Shown here piece by piece: positions 52,101 through 63,721 of a stretch of 64,000 nt of DNA. The stretch covers positions 12,376,393 through 12,440,392 of the forward strand of contig NC_088871.1 of the NCBI RefSeq assembly GCF_032884065.1, written 5' to 3'. A program made the position numbers and the translations under genes. Below the pieces are notes generated by a model. It was not told the DNA's origin, did no database searches, and saw only the letters and a list, made by a program, of their open reading frames with translations. This stretch comes from Artemia franciscana (Eukaryota > Arthropoda > Branchiopoda > Anostraca > Artemiidae). Position 1 is the first letter of the stretch; each line of letters begins with the position of its first letter.

Positions 52101-52900
52101 GGGTGTATTCTCTATGACTACTGTGTGCATGTTCCTGTGGTTACTATTTGGATGGCTTTGTTTGATGTTCACTATTTTTATTAAAAATCCAGGAGTGGCT
52201 ATAATAATGAATAGGTTCGAGTTCTTCATTATCCTTCTGAGAATAAAATATTATGCGTATTGTAAATTGAACTCTGTAACTATCTCTATCAGTCAATCTG
52301 TCATTTAAATCTCTAATAACAGAGCCAAAAAGTGGTCCAAAATCAGCCCCATTTGAATTCATTGAAATATTAACTATAAGGGAATTTTCTCTAAACCATT
52401 GAATACTTAGATTATTATCGTCTTCTTCGTGTTTACTAATATTAACTTTACTAACTTAAATATTAACTATAAGAGAATTTTCTCTAATCAATTGAGTACT
52501 TAAGATTATTATCGTCTTCTTCGTGTTTAAACTCATTTATAAATAAATTTGAAACGTCAATATTCTATCCTTTTTTAACACTCTCTCTACCAGTTACATC
52601 TTGAATGAATTGTCGATTTTGATCAACATCCTTTTCATTAATTTCTATTTGATTATTAAAATGAATTTTTACTTTATTCTTCATTTCATTATAATTTCCA
52701 GCACTTGAAATCTGTTTTGATTTTAAATATTTTCTAAGTTCAGTAATATCTTTATTTCGTACCATATTATATTGAAGCTTTACATCTGAAATAATTTTAT
52801 TCTTTTCTTTGATTTCATTTCCCAATTTTACTTTTAATTCAGGTTTAATGTTGTATTGATACTGCTTTTTGTCTTTCTCTTTTTACATTTCGTTATCATT
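49200..52900 (-). pseudogene. Protein-primed DNA polymerase B remnant
   Basis: Recognisable pieces occur in order: an N-terminal region with a CTYCGRHFAEEQKFEKH zinc-finger-like motif (about 51700), DSLRFMASSLDRLSEKL (about 51030), YEVDLEYP and YVLHYKNLEFYLKHGL (50000-50300), a YMDTDSF-type catalytic region followed by MKDELSGTKMSEFVGL (49500-49700), and a C-terminal end near 49200. This is the DNA_pol_B_2 type of Polintons and adintoviruses. A short GAAGCTTATAGCTTT minisatellite (about 49106-49200) lies at its 3' end. Confidence 0.85.
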
Positions 52901-53287
52901 GAATATAGTGATCACACATTGATATCTTATTATTAAGATGATCATTGATGGTATTAAATATTTTTAATTTTTTTGCCAATAATCTTTAAATTATGGTTTT
53001 TGACAAATGACCGCAATTCACTGATTCTATAGTGCGGCAATTTATTTTTTATCTTGACGAATCTAGATTTTCACTGTAAACAACTTTTAATCACTTCTGC
53101 AATGACAATCATTTATTAGGAGCTTATTTTATTAAAAAATTCCAAATCTAAAAAACAGTAAAGCCTGAGGAACTTTATTGCTTGCTATTTACTACTCTTC
53201 AGACTTTCTTGAGAACGTAGAAGTCTGTTTGTGTTTATTAATATGTTTAATAATTTCAGTTTGTCTAGTAATTTAAATCTTTAATAA

Positions 53288-53455
53288 ATGGTGATTTATT
53301 GTATGCGATGTAAAAAGACTACTGCAACCGAGCCTTTAACTCGGATAGTTTCAAAAAGAAATCAAGTGCCAATGATTAAAGGTATTTGTACATTTTGCGG
53401 TTACAAGAAAAATTGTTCTTTAAGAAGGGAAGCAATGAGCAAATACTGTGGATAA
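53288..53455 (+). pseudogene. Small zinc-ribbon (DUF5679-like) protein of the fossil element
   Basis: A short plus-strand frame begins MVIYCMRCKTTTATEP and continues to GICTFCGYKKN, giving two CxxC pairs. Small proteins of this form (YCMKCK...GTCxxCGxKK) are common in Polintons and related large DNA viruses. It sits between the divergent polymerase and integrase, as often seen. Its state is treated as part of the fossil. Confidence 0.65.
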
Positions 53456-53519
53456 AACGAAGTGGTATTTGTGCTGGGAAGAGTAGCCTAGAAATTCTTT
53501 TTTTAGAACTCTATTAATC

Positions 53520-54350
53520 GAACTTTTCAGGGATTGATGATTTATATAAGAAATTAAAACAACATGGTTTTACTGTATCAACAGCTAAAATCATAGAAGT
53601 GTTTCAAAATCAAAATAGTTATCCTTTAAACCATCCAGCTTATCATACATTAAAAAGAAGAGGCGTTTATATTCATAATATCGATGACCAGTGACAAGCA
53701 GATTTGGTTGATATGCAGCAGTATAAAAGTGAAAATAAAAAATTTAATTATATTCTTACAGTCATCGATTGTTTTAGTAAATATGCTTCGTTTATTCCTT
53801 TGAACTGTAAAATGGGTAAGGAAATTATTAATGGTTTTACGAGTTTATTTAAAAATAGAAAACCTAATAAATCACAAACAGATAAAGGTAAAGAATTTGT
53901 TATGAATAACGTTTAAGTATCTTTTAAGAGTTATGAAATTCAGTTGTTCTCATCTGAAAATGAATTGAAAGCTCAAATTGTTGAATAGTTTGAACAGTGT
54001 TGAAAAGGAAATTAAAACGAGGTCTACATTAATTTGTTTCCTGATGTCGAAGTCAAAAGCCATCCATAAACAAATTCAAAGTTGGTGATTTAGTTAAAAT
54101 TAAGAAAACTAAGGGTGTTTTTGATGAAGGGTACCTACCAAATTACACAACTGAAGTGTTTCAAATAGCAGCAGTGAAACATACAACCCGTATAACATAC
54201 AAACTGTCGAATAAAACTGGTGAACTCATTAAGTGCTTTCATTACATTTTTCATACCAAGTTGGTAACTAAAAGACTCGACATTCTGACATTGTTTTACT
54301 CAGAAGAGTTTTTATTAAATTTTTGGTACTTAGCCAGCAAATAAAACACG
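53520..54350 (+). pseudogene. Retroviral-type integrase (rve) remnant
   Basis: Pieces include LNHPAYHTLKRRG, ADLVDMQQYKSENKKFNYIL, TVIDCFSKYASFIPL and QTDKGKEFVMNN, the Polinton integrase core (D...D...E type), followed by a C-terminal KFKVGDLVKIKK chromo/SH3-like region to about 54350. It is transcribed opposite to the polymerase block. Confidence 0.85.
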
Positions 54351-55300
54351 GAATTAAATCAACTAGTTGAGTTTGCTGTACTCAAAAGTGTTTTCATCAC
54401 ATTTTAGATACCCAGTCGCTACCTAAAAGACTAGCTCAGATTGTTACACTCAAAAGTGTCTTTATCAAATTTTTTTTATACCCAGTTGGAAACTAAAGAC
54501 TCAGAATTCACCAACTAGTTGAGATTGTTGTACTCAACTGTCTTTGTGTGTCTCGGTGGCCGGTATGACTGAGCGTCTGTTTGCATGCCTCTGTGTCTGT
54601 CTTTGTGTTTCTGTGTCTCAATCTGCATGTTTGTATGTATTTTTTGTTTCTCTCTATTTGCCTATGAGTCTAAGTGACGGTTTTCTTGTCTTTGTCTCGG
54701 TCTGTTTGCTTGTGTTCGAACGTGTGTGTGTGTTTGTATGTGTCTCACTTGGCTTGTTTGTATGCGTTTCTCTCACTTTCTGTATACCCATTTGTGTCTG
54801 AGCGGCTGTTTGCTTGTCTCTGTGTCTGACTCGGTGATTTTGTATGTGTTTCTTTTTTTTTCTCTCTCTCTCTCTCTCTGTATGCCAATGTGTCTGAAAG
54901 GTTGTTTGTTTGTCAATATGTTCACCTTTGTGTAATAGTGTGCCTGACAATGTTTTTGTTTGTGTTTTTTTCTCTCCCCCTGTGCCTGTGTGACTGAGCG
55001 CTGTTTGCATGTTTCTGTGTCTATCTTTGTCTTTTGTCTGTGCATGTTTTTATGTATTTTTTGTCTGTCTATATGCCTTTGTGTCTGAGTGACGGTTTGC
55101 TTGTCTTTCTGTCTGTGTGTGTGTGTCTACCTCAGCGTGTTTGTATGTCTCTCTCTCTCTCTCTGTATGCTTATATGTCTGATAGGCAGTTTGCTTGTCT
55201 CTGTCTGTTTTTGTGTGCTTTTGCGTCTTCAAAAGTGCATTTATTAAGTTTCTGGTACTCAGCCTGCAACTAAAACATACAGAATTGATCAACAATCTGA
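54225..55300 (+). repeat. 70-80 bp tandem repeat, split by a TGTCTG-rich tract
   Basis: Units resembling ACTCAAAAGTGTTTTCATCA, then CATTTTAGATACCCAG and CTACCTAAAAGAC, start near 54234, 54305, 54380 and 54448, with a fifth near 55228. The first units overlap the 3' end of the integrase remnant. Between the fourth and fifth lies about 680 bp (54540-55215) of TGTCTGTTTGC.TGTCTC-type low complexity. Confidence 0.75.
54540..55215 (+). repeat. TGTCTG/TCTCTC low-complexity tract
   Basis: T/G/C-rich, nearly A-free on the plus strand, with a looser repeat of about 100-180 bp (TCTGAG.G.CTGTTTGCTTGTC, TCTCTCTCTCTGTATGCC). Open frames across it are repeat artefacts. Confidence 0.85.
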
Positions 55301-55631
55301 GATTATTCTCTTGTATAAACGTAGGAATGGTATAACCCCTTCTACCAACATAGGCTCACACATACATGGGTACTCGATTGTATGAATTATTTCATGAACA
55401 TGCAAATTGAATTAGGAGAAAACATTTTTTATATACATATATAAATTTTGATAAAAATACATAATTTAGAAACATTATTAGAATACCTTAGCCTTAAAAG
55501 CTGATTTCAGCGAAGCAAACTTTCGTAAATTAACCAAAAATATTAGTTGGTGAATTTTTTTTTTTTTTTTTTTTTTTAGTCTCCTGCACGTTTCCTTCCA
55601 GCAGAGAAGTTAGGACTAATAATTGAAGGAC

Positions 55632-56140
55632 TTATTGTTTGCGGGTTCGATATATTGTACTACCCTTTTTATCTGGAGGGGTGTGATTAATACATATCGT
55701 ATCCAAATCAAATTGTTCAAAAGCAGTATCCAAATCATTAAGAAATGACTCAGTAATGCCATTTGTGTCTACAGTCAACACAATAGTAGGAGCATAAGCG
55801 TGAAATGAGCTTGCTCTTTCAATATTCAATGGAGGTGAGCGATTAGTGCATATTGTATCTAAATCAATTCCTTTAAAAACATCATTAGTCATTCAGAAAT
55901 ATTTGAATGAGTTTGTCAATGTCTTGTGGAACTTTGCTGGGGCTCATCTTGTATCATAGAGCTCCTTGGGCTGGGGATATTCTCAATTATGTTGATGAGA
56001 GCATCCGAAACTGCAGGATTTACATATCCGGCGCAGTATTTCATCCCTATCTTTCTCCACATTGACTGTAGGATTTATTGTTCTTGGTGTTTTAAGTTCC
56101 ACTATTCTGTATTTGTTGTGTCGTTTTGATAGTATAGAAT
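55632..56140 (-). other. Unrecognised coding-like stretch with internal duplication
   Basis: The minus-strand frame 55892-55632 (86 codons) contains IDLDTICTNRSPPLN and, about 50 residues later, FDLDTICINHTPPDK, a repeated motif. Upstream on the same strand, 56140-55890 has open segments in different frames, for example KYRIVELKTPRTINPTVNV and GYVNPAVSDALINIIENIP. I do not recognise a family. It may be a decayed gene, host or transposon. No splice structure was evident. Confidence 0.35.
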
Positions 56141-57234
56141 CTGCTTTAGTCTAAAATAATAAATATAATTTTCAATGCTCATTCATGTTCTCCGACTGTC
56201 TATGTAGATGACAAAAAATAGAATGCATAAGAAAACAATATTTATCAATATTTTTAAAAATGTATGTAGACACCCACTTAATCATCACTCCATATTCCCC
56301 CAACTCACATTTTCCACTTCTTCTTTCACCATTTATGCCAACCAAAAAATTTCTCCTGGAAATTTTTAAATTCCTAGGCGTTCCTGCATCTTGAATCTCG
56401 ATTGAATCCTTGAAGATTTTCAAAAAAATCTTTACTTAAGCTATTCAGGCTTCAAAATAAGAATTCCCGGTAAAGTTTCAAACATGGCCTGTGTTACACC
56501 CTCTTGAATTCTTGAAAATTTTCTAAAACTCTTTAGCTAGGCGACAGGCTTCAAATCGCAGACAATTCGCGGTCTTTTCCTCAAATGCCATTAATTTCCA
56601 CTCCAATCCCTTTTAACTCGATCCCATTGAAGTCAGTCCGGTTAAACTCAACTCTCATTAAGCTCAAACTTCGTCCAAGTCAATCCCTGTTTAACTCAAT
56701 CTCAAGCAGCACAAACCTTTTTCAATGTAAATTTGAGGAACACATATCCAAGAACACCACCAGAAAATTTCCCTAGGGAAGGAGGGGAAAAAGTTTCAAT
56801 AGGCCTTCTAGGAATTCTAAGAAATTCCATTAGACCTAAACCCAGTGGAGCATGTAAACAGGACTTACTCCGAATTGACTGGGAGAGGATAAAATCAGCA
56901 TACGAATATACCTAATGCATCGGACCGACAAATTAGATTAAAAAAGCTCGACCGTGTGTTTCTAAGGTTTTTTCAGTTCAATGCGTCCACTTGTTAGAAA
57001 CAAATTGGATAGACGATTTTATTTTTAATGTAACTTTGATCAATGAAAAATTTGGATTTTCCATATTACCTAAAGGAAAAATAAATGCCCAAATAAGGGT
57101 TTAAGCTCTTGAGTATAGGCAAAATTTAGTGCCCAAATAAGGGTCTCCCCTGTAGCTGGAATATTGTAGCTAGAGTAGTGAGATTCTTTTGGTATTAACG
57201 TTAATATGGAGTACAGAATATGGAATAATATCTG
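56141..57234. other. Intergenic, no gene recognised
   Basis: AT-rich sequence with short unconvincing frames. No repeat partner was found inside the window. Confidence 0.35.
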
Positions 57235-57560
57235 TTGGTTATAAGTCTTAGTGTTGCTCCTTACTTTCAGTTGAAAAATTATTTTTATTTAATTCCTGAT
57301 TATTTTTAAATAATGCCAGGAAATTCACCTCCCTTCTCCGTGGAAACCTTCCCACATGAGAATTCCTGTGGCATAAATTCCCCCCCCCCCGAAGGATTCC
57401 TCTGGACAATTTTACTACCGCTGACAATTCTCCCAGAAAAATTTCCTGCGGACAGTTTTCCCCTGAAAGATTCTCCTAACTTTCTGATCGTTATTAATTT
57501 TCTGATCGTTCCTGATTCTTATTTACTTCCGATCAGCACAATAGCGCTGCTTAAATAAAG
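57235..57560 (-). repeat. Dispersed repeat, family B, inverted copy
   Basis: It opens on the plus strand with GTTGCTCCTTACTTTCAGTTG, then AAATTATTTTTATTTAATTCC, and continues with GGAAATTC and GAAAATT motifs, the reverse of 2780-3480. Confidence 0.6.
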
Positions 57561-57604
57561 AGCGATGTGGGCACAATGTATTATTTATTAATATTATTTA
57601 TTTC

Positions 57605-58600
57605 TTTTAGACCAGGGCCCTTCGTATCAAAGGAGTTGTCGAAGAAACTTCGAAAAGGGTTCATTTGATCGGAAACTGGAAGGGCCTGTGCCCTTTTTAA
57701 TAGTCAAAAGTGATAGCAGGGCAACTAACACCCCTTCCACGCCCACCATTTTCCCAAACAAATTCAATCAAAATTTTCATACGGTCATTTTGTTCAACAT
57801 AATTGAAAGGTCCGGACATTTTATCTTTGAGTATGACCGCCCCAGAGTCCTCAGGGTAAGGGTTGTAAGTCATGGCCTGGGGGCATATATGGTACATATA
57901 GAAAGGGTGGTCGCATAAATTTCGGAGGGGGGTCTTTAGATTGGTAATCAGATCTTCTAGTGCCCTTTTTAAGATTCAGAGTGACCGGAGGGTTCTAACC
58001 CCCCCCCCCCCTGCCCCACACACACACACCCACACACGCCTCATATTTTCTCGAAATGCATGTGATATAAATTTGAGATGGCCATTTGTTATCATAGAAA
58101 CTTTGAAAAAGCCTCATTCGATTGGAAATTGAAAGGACAGGCGATCTTTTATTAGTCAAAAGTGATTGAAGGGCAACAATCCCCCCCTCCCCACGCCCAT
58201 CAATTCTCACAACACATCTGATCAAAATTTTGAGATAGCCATTTTGTTCAGCGTAGTTGAAAGCTCTGGAAATTATGTCTTTGACAACCCCCAGACCTTC
58301 TCAAGACCAGAACATAATTTGCACTTTACTGAAAACAAAATACATTTCAAATGTTTTCACTTGTTTAAAATGTTTTTACTAGATATATGAAGGGAGAGGT
58401 CCTCCCCCTTTCACTCCAGTTACAGCGCGTTTGTCTGTTGCCCTTTTTAAGAGAAACAAGAGATTAGAGGGTAAGCAGCCCTTCTCTCTGTCCATTCATT
58501 TTTCAAACGCATTCTGTCAAAGTTTTGAGACAGTTTTTCTGCTCAGAATAGTAGAACGGTCCAGCAACTATGTCTTTAGGGATATTAGGCATGTCAATTC
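57605..58600 (+). repeat. Family A repeat cluster (tandem, about 450-bp period)
   Basis: TTTTTAATAGTCAAAAGTGA at about 57696 and TTATTAGTCAAAAGTGATTG at about 58149 begin matching segments. Each is followed by AGGGCAAC, a C-rich run, CACGCCCA and the ATCAAAATTTT...AGCC/GTCATTTTGTTCA block. A third partial unit lies at 58430-58600. Confidence 0.75.
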
Positions 58601-59079
58601 CCCACAATTATGGGCAATTTGCCCATTATGTTTTGAAACTAAATGTTGCTTTAAAACAAATCAAAAGGCATTGCGTTTATGGTTACCAATAAGACACCTC
58701 AGCCATATATCGAGAACGACTGGGGGTATTAAGTTGAAACTTTTGGGAATACTACTAATACTACTTCTACTCTTACAATTTAAATAAATAAAACGAGAGT
58801 AAGTTTATCCAGGTTGTCAAAAAGCATAAATAGAATCTTCTGAGACTGATAATAAGTTTTATTTTTCAGGTCAACTTCAGAAGCTATAAAATTTAATAAA
58901 AAATTATACTATTTGTGCCAGGATTAAAAATCGTGGAAAAAGTTTCTCTAACATGCAATTAGCAACCCATAATATGGATTCTTATAGAAAAAAACGAAAA
59001 TATATACATTATTTTTTCCATGAAAAAGTCAGTGTCTCTAACATACAAACAGAAATTAATTTAAAAAACGTTTTCCATA

Positions 59080-59690
59080 AGACAAGTTTTTCTAAGAAAA
59101 ATAAAGAGCTCCATTAAGCCAAGAAGGAGCAAAAATGATGTCAAATAATCTTCCAAGCAGAAAACTACTACAAATCACGGTCAATAAATAAATGAAATTC
59201 AAAAAGAACTGAACTTAAAATATGTAGCCGAGTCAAACCCAAACCAGCAAAAATTAACATGAGTAGGGCTAGAAACCCCCATGCCTTCTCAAGACCAGAA
59301 CGTAATTTGCACTTTACTGAAAACAAAACACGTTTGAAATGTTTTCACCTTTCTTACCTTCATAAATACAAAATTATCAAAACCTTAAGGAACAAATGTC
59401 AGCATATGTCAATTAAACTGACTATCCACGGTCATTTGTTTAGTATAGCACAAATTGTGTTTTGGTCTTGAGAAGGCATGGAGGTTATCAGCCCTACTCA
59501 TCTTAATTTTTGCTCGTTTCAAGTTTGACTCAGCTGTTTATTGTAATTTCTGTTCGCTTTGAGTTTCATTTATTTGTTGATAGTGATTTGTAGTAGTTTT
59601 ATTCTTGGAAGATTATTTGACTTATTTTTTGCTCATTCTTGGCTAAACGGAGGTCTTTACTTTTCTTTGAAAAACCTGTGTTACGGAACA
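59080..59690. mobile_element. Foldback element with ~200-bp arms
   Basis: The left arm (about 59080-59300) and right arm (about 59456-59690) are inverted copies. Paired blocks include ATCTTCCAAG with CTTGGAAGAT, GAGTAGGGCT with AGCCCTACTC, and CATGCCTTCTCAAGACCAGA with TTGGTCTTGAGAAGGCATG. The spacer is about 155 bp. Pairing is imperfect and the end is unresolved. It resembles a long-arm MITE. Confidence 0.82.
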
Positions 59691-60190
59691 AGTTTTTTTA
59701 AATTAATCGGCATAAAAAGACAATCCTTTTGATGTATCTATTGTTGCTAAAATTTCATTTTTTAGAGTTGCGGTTAGCAGTTACTACTGGGTCGAGTAGC
59801 TCCTCACTTAAGAGTTTGCTGCCAGGAACCATTTGATAATTATACTGGGTAAATATATATTTCATGAAAGTTATGCTTTGCATTCGATTCACCTAACCCA
59901 TAATTATTTTTCTAGACTTTAAGCTATATTTGAGAGAATGAAGTTTTTTTTTACTGGATGATATTAAACATATTACAAAAGTAGCGCAAATACGTAGTGG
60001 GTTCACAAAACTACCACTTTGATAAATAACACATATGGAATAAACACGCATAAATAATAGTACTTTTTTCCCCGATGAAATATGTTCAAATTTACATTTA
60101 ACGAAAATTGTAATATTGACAGTATTGATGGTGCGACAGGGGGCGGCAAAACCTACATCTACCCCCCCCCCCCCTGATAAAACTAGATCC
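59691..60190. other. Intergenic, no gene recognised
   Basis: AT-rich, ending in a C homopolymer at about 60163-60174. Confidence 0.3.
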
Positions 60191-60440
60191 AGCTCGTCAG
60201 TGCATTTGAACAGCTTTCCTAGGTGTTCAATTACTGTTGATATCGTTTGTCAAACTATATCAATATATCAACGATATCAAACGATATCAAAGGTAGCATT
60301 ACTGTTTCGTCAGTGCATTTGACCAGCTTTCCATGGTGTTCAATTACTGTTGATATCGTTTGTCAAACGATATCATTATATCAACGACATCAAAGGCAGC
60401 ATGATTGTTTCGTCATTGCATTTGAACAGCTTTCCATGGT
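60190..60440 (+). repeat. 103-113 bp direct repeats with palindromic cores
   Basis: TCGTCAGTGCATTTGAACAG with TTTCC..GGTGTTCAATTACTG occurs at 60194, 60307 and (partly) 60410. Between copies lie TTGATATCGTTTGTCAAAC and ATATCAACGATATCAAA, which are self-complementary around GATATC. Confidence 0.85.
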
Positions 60441-61240
60441 GCTTTTCATCCTGAATCATATAAAAACGGATCCACCAATCACTACAATCGGAAGAAATTT
60501 TATGCCAATGAATAGATTCAATTTTTAGGCTTCAAATATATTTGAACTGTTCTTTTTAATTTTTAATCGCCTAGCGTGTGAGCATTACAGAACATTATTT
60601 GTGAAGGTTAGTTTAGTCTACATTTTCGAAGTATTTTATTCTTCTTGTTATTTTCTTTTCTATTTTTATTGTTAGTCTTTTTTAATTTTTCTCTTCTTAT
60701 TCTTTCCAAAATATTTATCTTTTCTACACTGAGTCTTATTTTCGTAAGGGGCGAAGTATATCATGAGGATCTTATGAAAAGCGTACCTGATCTAGAAAAG
60801 CGTACCCGATGAATAACGCGTAGCAACGACAAGGTTGTAGAAAACAATTTGCTTGAGCCGATATAAACTATCAACAGCTTTGATAGGACATTCACTCCAA
60901 TATGATCAACTAACTTGAAATTATGTTTACTGAAACAAAGGGCTTAGATCTCTAAGACTGTTTACGTTTACGCACTATGTTCTTAGTATTATGTATTTTT
61001 TAGACTGTTTACAGATAGTCTACTGTCCACTGAAATACAACCCTGGTACACATCGTGGCAAAAAAGATTAAAGGCTCTATCTAAAAGGTCTAAAAGGGAA
61101 GAAAGTTGTATTCACGTGTTATGAACCACCCTTTGATTACCCCGCCTCTAAATTACAAAATATACCTTTTTTGGGATTTTTAATTAAGAATACCTTTTTT
61201 TGGTATTTTTGTTGGAACAGTCTAATGCTCGGATTTAAGC
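60441..61240. other. Intergenic, no gene recognised
   Basis: No family signature or clear repeat partner was found. Confidence 0.3.
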
Positions 61241-61680
61241 TTCATGATTTTTGCAGGACTGCACATATTCTTACTTTATTCCACCCTATTTAATGCATCT
61301 ATTTGGTGTACCTCCAAAGAGATCCGCGATGGGTTATTTTTATTATGAGATGTTCCAGATGATTTATTATATAATGCTTTTGGATGATACTTTTGGATAA
61401 AATGAGGAGAGTCTACGATGCACTACTTTTTCAACAGCCTTGGAGATGACGGGAAGAAGAGAAATAGGTCTGTAGTTGGAAATTAGAGATGAATCACCTT
61501 TTTTATGCAAAGGTACAACAGTAGCAAGTTTAAAGTAACCAAAAAATTCAAAAAAAAGGGAAGAAAGCCACTAAAAAATAGAAATGACCCAATTATTACC
61601 GCCAAGACCTTTTTTAAGCCGTCCTCAGCACACAAAAAATTTAATTCGAAGACTTCTGAAAAAAACAACAAAATAAAACA
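61240..61680 (-). mobile_element. LINE reverse-transcriptase remnant
   Basis: The minus strand reads KLATVVPLHKKGDSSLISNY then RPISLLPVISKAVEKVVHRR (about 61510-61395). This is the highly typical opening RT block of non-LTR retrotransposons (VVPLHKKGD..NYRPISLL...SK..E). An upstream segment near 61600 (FFLNFLVTLN-like) is in another frame, and the downstream sequence is degraded. It is a short dead fragment, with no endonuclease or catalytic FADD box in view. Confidence 0.82.
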
Positions 61681-61689
61681 AAGAAACTG

Positions 61690-63720
61690 GTAGCTTCGAA
61701 ATAAAAATCGTTTGATTGTTTGTCATATTTGATTTACTATCTTCGTTGTTCTACATTCTTTCATATTTTGCTTTATACTTTTCACTTACAAATCTGCCCT
61801 CGCAGTTCTAAAAATCCCAATCCTAAAAAAAAACAAGTAGCATTTGATGTGTAAGTTTGGATAGTCCGTGCTTTTGAGTGAAAAACACCGTTCTCTACCA
61901 CTTCTCGCCACTGCGGTCACCCGAAACACACGCTACAAGAACAAGCTGTACTGCAGAACTAATCGCTTCAGAGATTGATTCGTTCCTTGTGTTTTTACTA
62001 GTGTGATATATTGTAGTTAACGTTTATTATGTTGTAAAAGTTATAGCATCGACATACTTAGTCAAGGTATCAATCAACATACGTTTAATTGAACAGGATA
62101 TAAAAAATGTTTCAACCCGTCAATGAAACAATAACCATCAAAGAAAGAATCCGTTAAAGCATATTTATTGCTTTAATATCCAAAAACAAAATGTAACCTT
62201 TGGTTCCCATTCATGTGATTTTTTTAGAAAACAAAACAGCATACTGATATTAGATGAAGAAAAATCGCAAAATTTTTTACACAAAAACGCTTCACTGCAG
62301 CCGTTGAAGTGCAAAAAAAAATATTGTGAGATACTGAAACAGAAAAACATAATGAACATAATATTTTTATCTCATAAAAATATTAATGAGATATTTTAAC
62401 AGCAAATGCATAGGAAGACGCTAAATCAAGTTCTAGAAGCCAAGAACAATATTCAAAGGGCTAACCTGTATAGGTATAGGCTAGCTATACTCAATAAAAA
62501 TATAATTCTTATCTTGTATATTCATTTCACTGAAAGTATTCCCCCATGTAGGAAGGATTAAAATCATGGACTAAAAGGAAGTGACCCTCAAGTTTTTTTG
62601 TCAAATATTAATGGAAAACTTAGGATAAACATGACTAGTTTCTCAGTTACTTGAAATTTATGGTTCTAAAAAACTTTAGATTCGGAATAACGGATGGGAT
62701 TTTCAACGGCTCATTAGAAATATTTCATCGCAGCCAATGGACCGTTATGAGGTATAAACTTACAACAAAAAACAGAGAGAATTTGTTGGTTCACGCGAAA
62801 ACGGCCATTTTGCGAGAAATCACATCAGTGGGAACCCAGGGTAAGGTACAACCTTCAGTAAAATAACCAGTTATAAAAGTAAAAGTAGAAACAATTATGA
62901 TTTAATTCACTGACTGACTTGAAGGACGCTGACAAGGGGTGAGAAAAGAGGTCGGTTGTGGAGACAACTTTCAACGTCCGAAAGCTCATTGAGAAAGTAC
63001 TGAAAAATGTCCTTTGTGTTGAAAGTTTCATATTCGCTAGAGCATATAGAATGCACTTTCCGCATTGCTTGTTCCTGAAAGAGAAAAAAAGAGAGAGAAA
63101 GAAAGACCGACCTTAATGTTGACAGAACTCAGAAGATTAGCAAATTCCAAAAAACATGTTTTAAATGCAATGTACTTAATTTTATGCAGGTTCCAGACTT
63201 TTGATATTTTTTAGGAGGTACTACTTCAATTTCCGAAATTGTCCCCCAAGGAAGGATGTGGCTGAGGCAAGCCCCCTGTTTGTTAAAAACTAGTCACAAC
63301 TTAAAATGTTTGAATATCAACTGAATTTGCAATTCTAAAAATATGTGACTCAAAAAGGTGTGGGGTCATCAGGGCCTTAAAAAGCGAGATAAAACAGACC
63401 AGAAGAAAAAATGATTGGGAGCCAAAAAATTTGAAGTCAACAGTAATTGGACTCATCTAAATGTTAGAAATATTACTGATGATTTCACTTAGCAGTCCAA
63501 TTCTCTTTAAAAGATCTAGTAAATTCTTCTTCAGCGTTGCTATCGCTCCATACTTACTTTTAATAGGGCTTTTGCTTGATATCATCATGATCATCTTCTA
63601 AAGTCTAGCAATCTAATAATGTCTCTTCGCTAAAACCCACCACACTATTTTCAGAGAGTTTCGCGTGTAAATGAAGGCTCTACTGACGAATTAGCTCCTA
63701 CTCTTTAAAGCTTCGACAGT
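61690..63720. other. Intergenic, no gene recognised
   Basis: A purine-rich AGAGAGAAAGAAAG tract at about 63075-63105 is the only notable feature. Short open frames lack any family signature. Confidence 0.35.
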
Positions 63721-63721
63721 C

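Larger units (their letters stand above)
43726..54350. mobile_element. Fossil Polinton/adintovirus-like element
   Basis: A roughly 10.6-kb region carries the hallmark gene set of Maverick/Polinton and adintovirus elements. On the minus strand, right to left, are protein-primed DNA polymerase B, packaging ATPase, a coiled-coil protein, a core-protein-like frame and an adenain-like protease. On the plus strand at the right are a small zinc-ribbon protein and a retroviral-type integrase. It is a broken, old copy with well over ten breaks. I did not recognise major or minor capsid genes. The left boundary is placed where the 254-bp satellite stops (next bases AGTATAGAAAATGG). The right boundary follows the integrase. 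Matching terminal inverted repeats were not found, so both ends are tentative. Confidence 0.85.

Noticed and set aside
54544-55295. Overlapping cysteine-rich and Thr/Glu-rich frames on both strands
   Set aside because: All arise from the TGTCTG/TCTCTC low-complexity tract.
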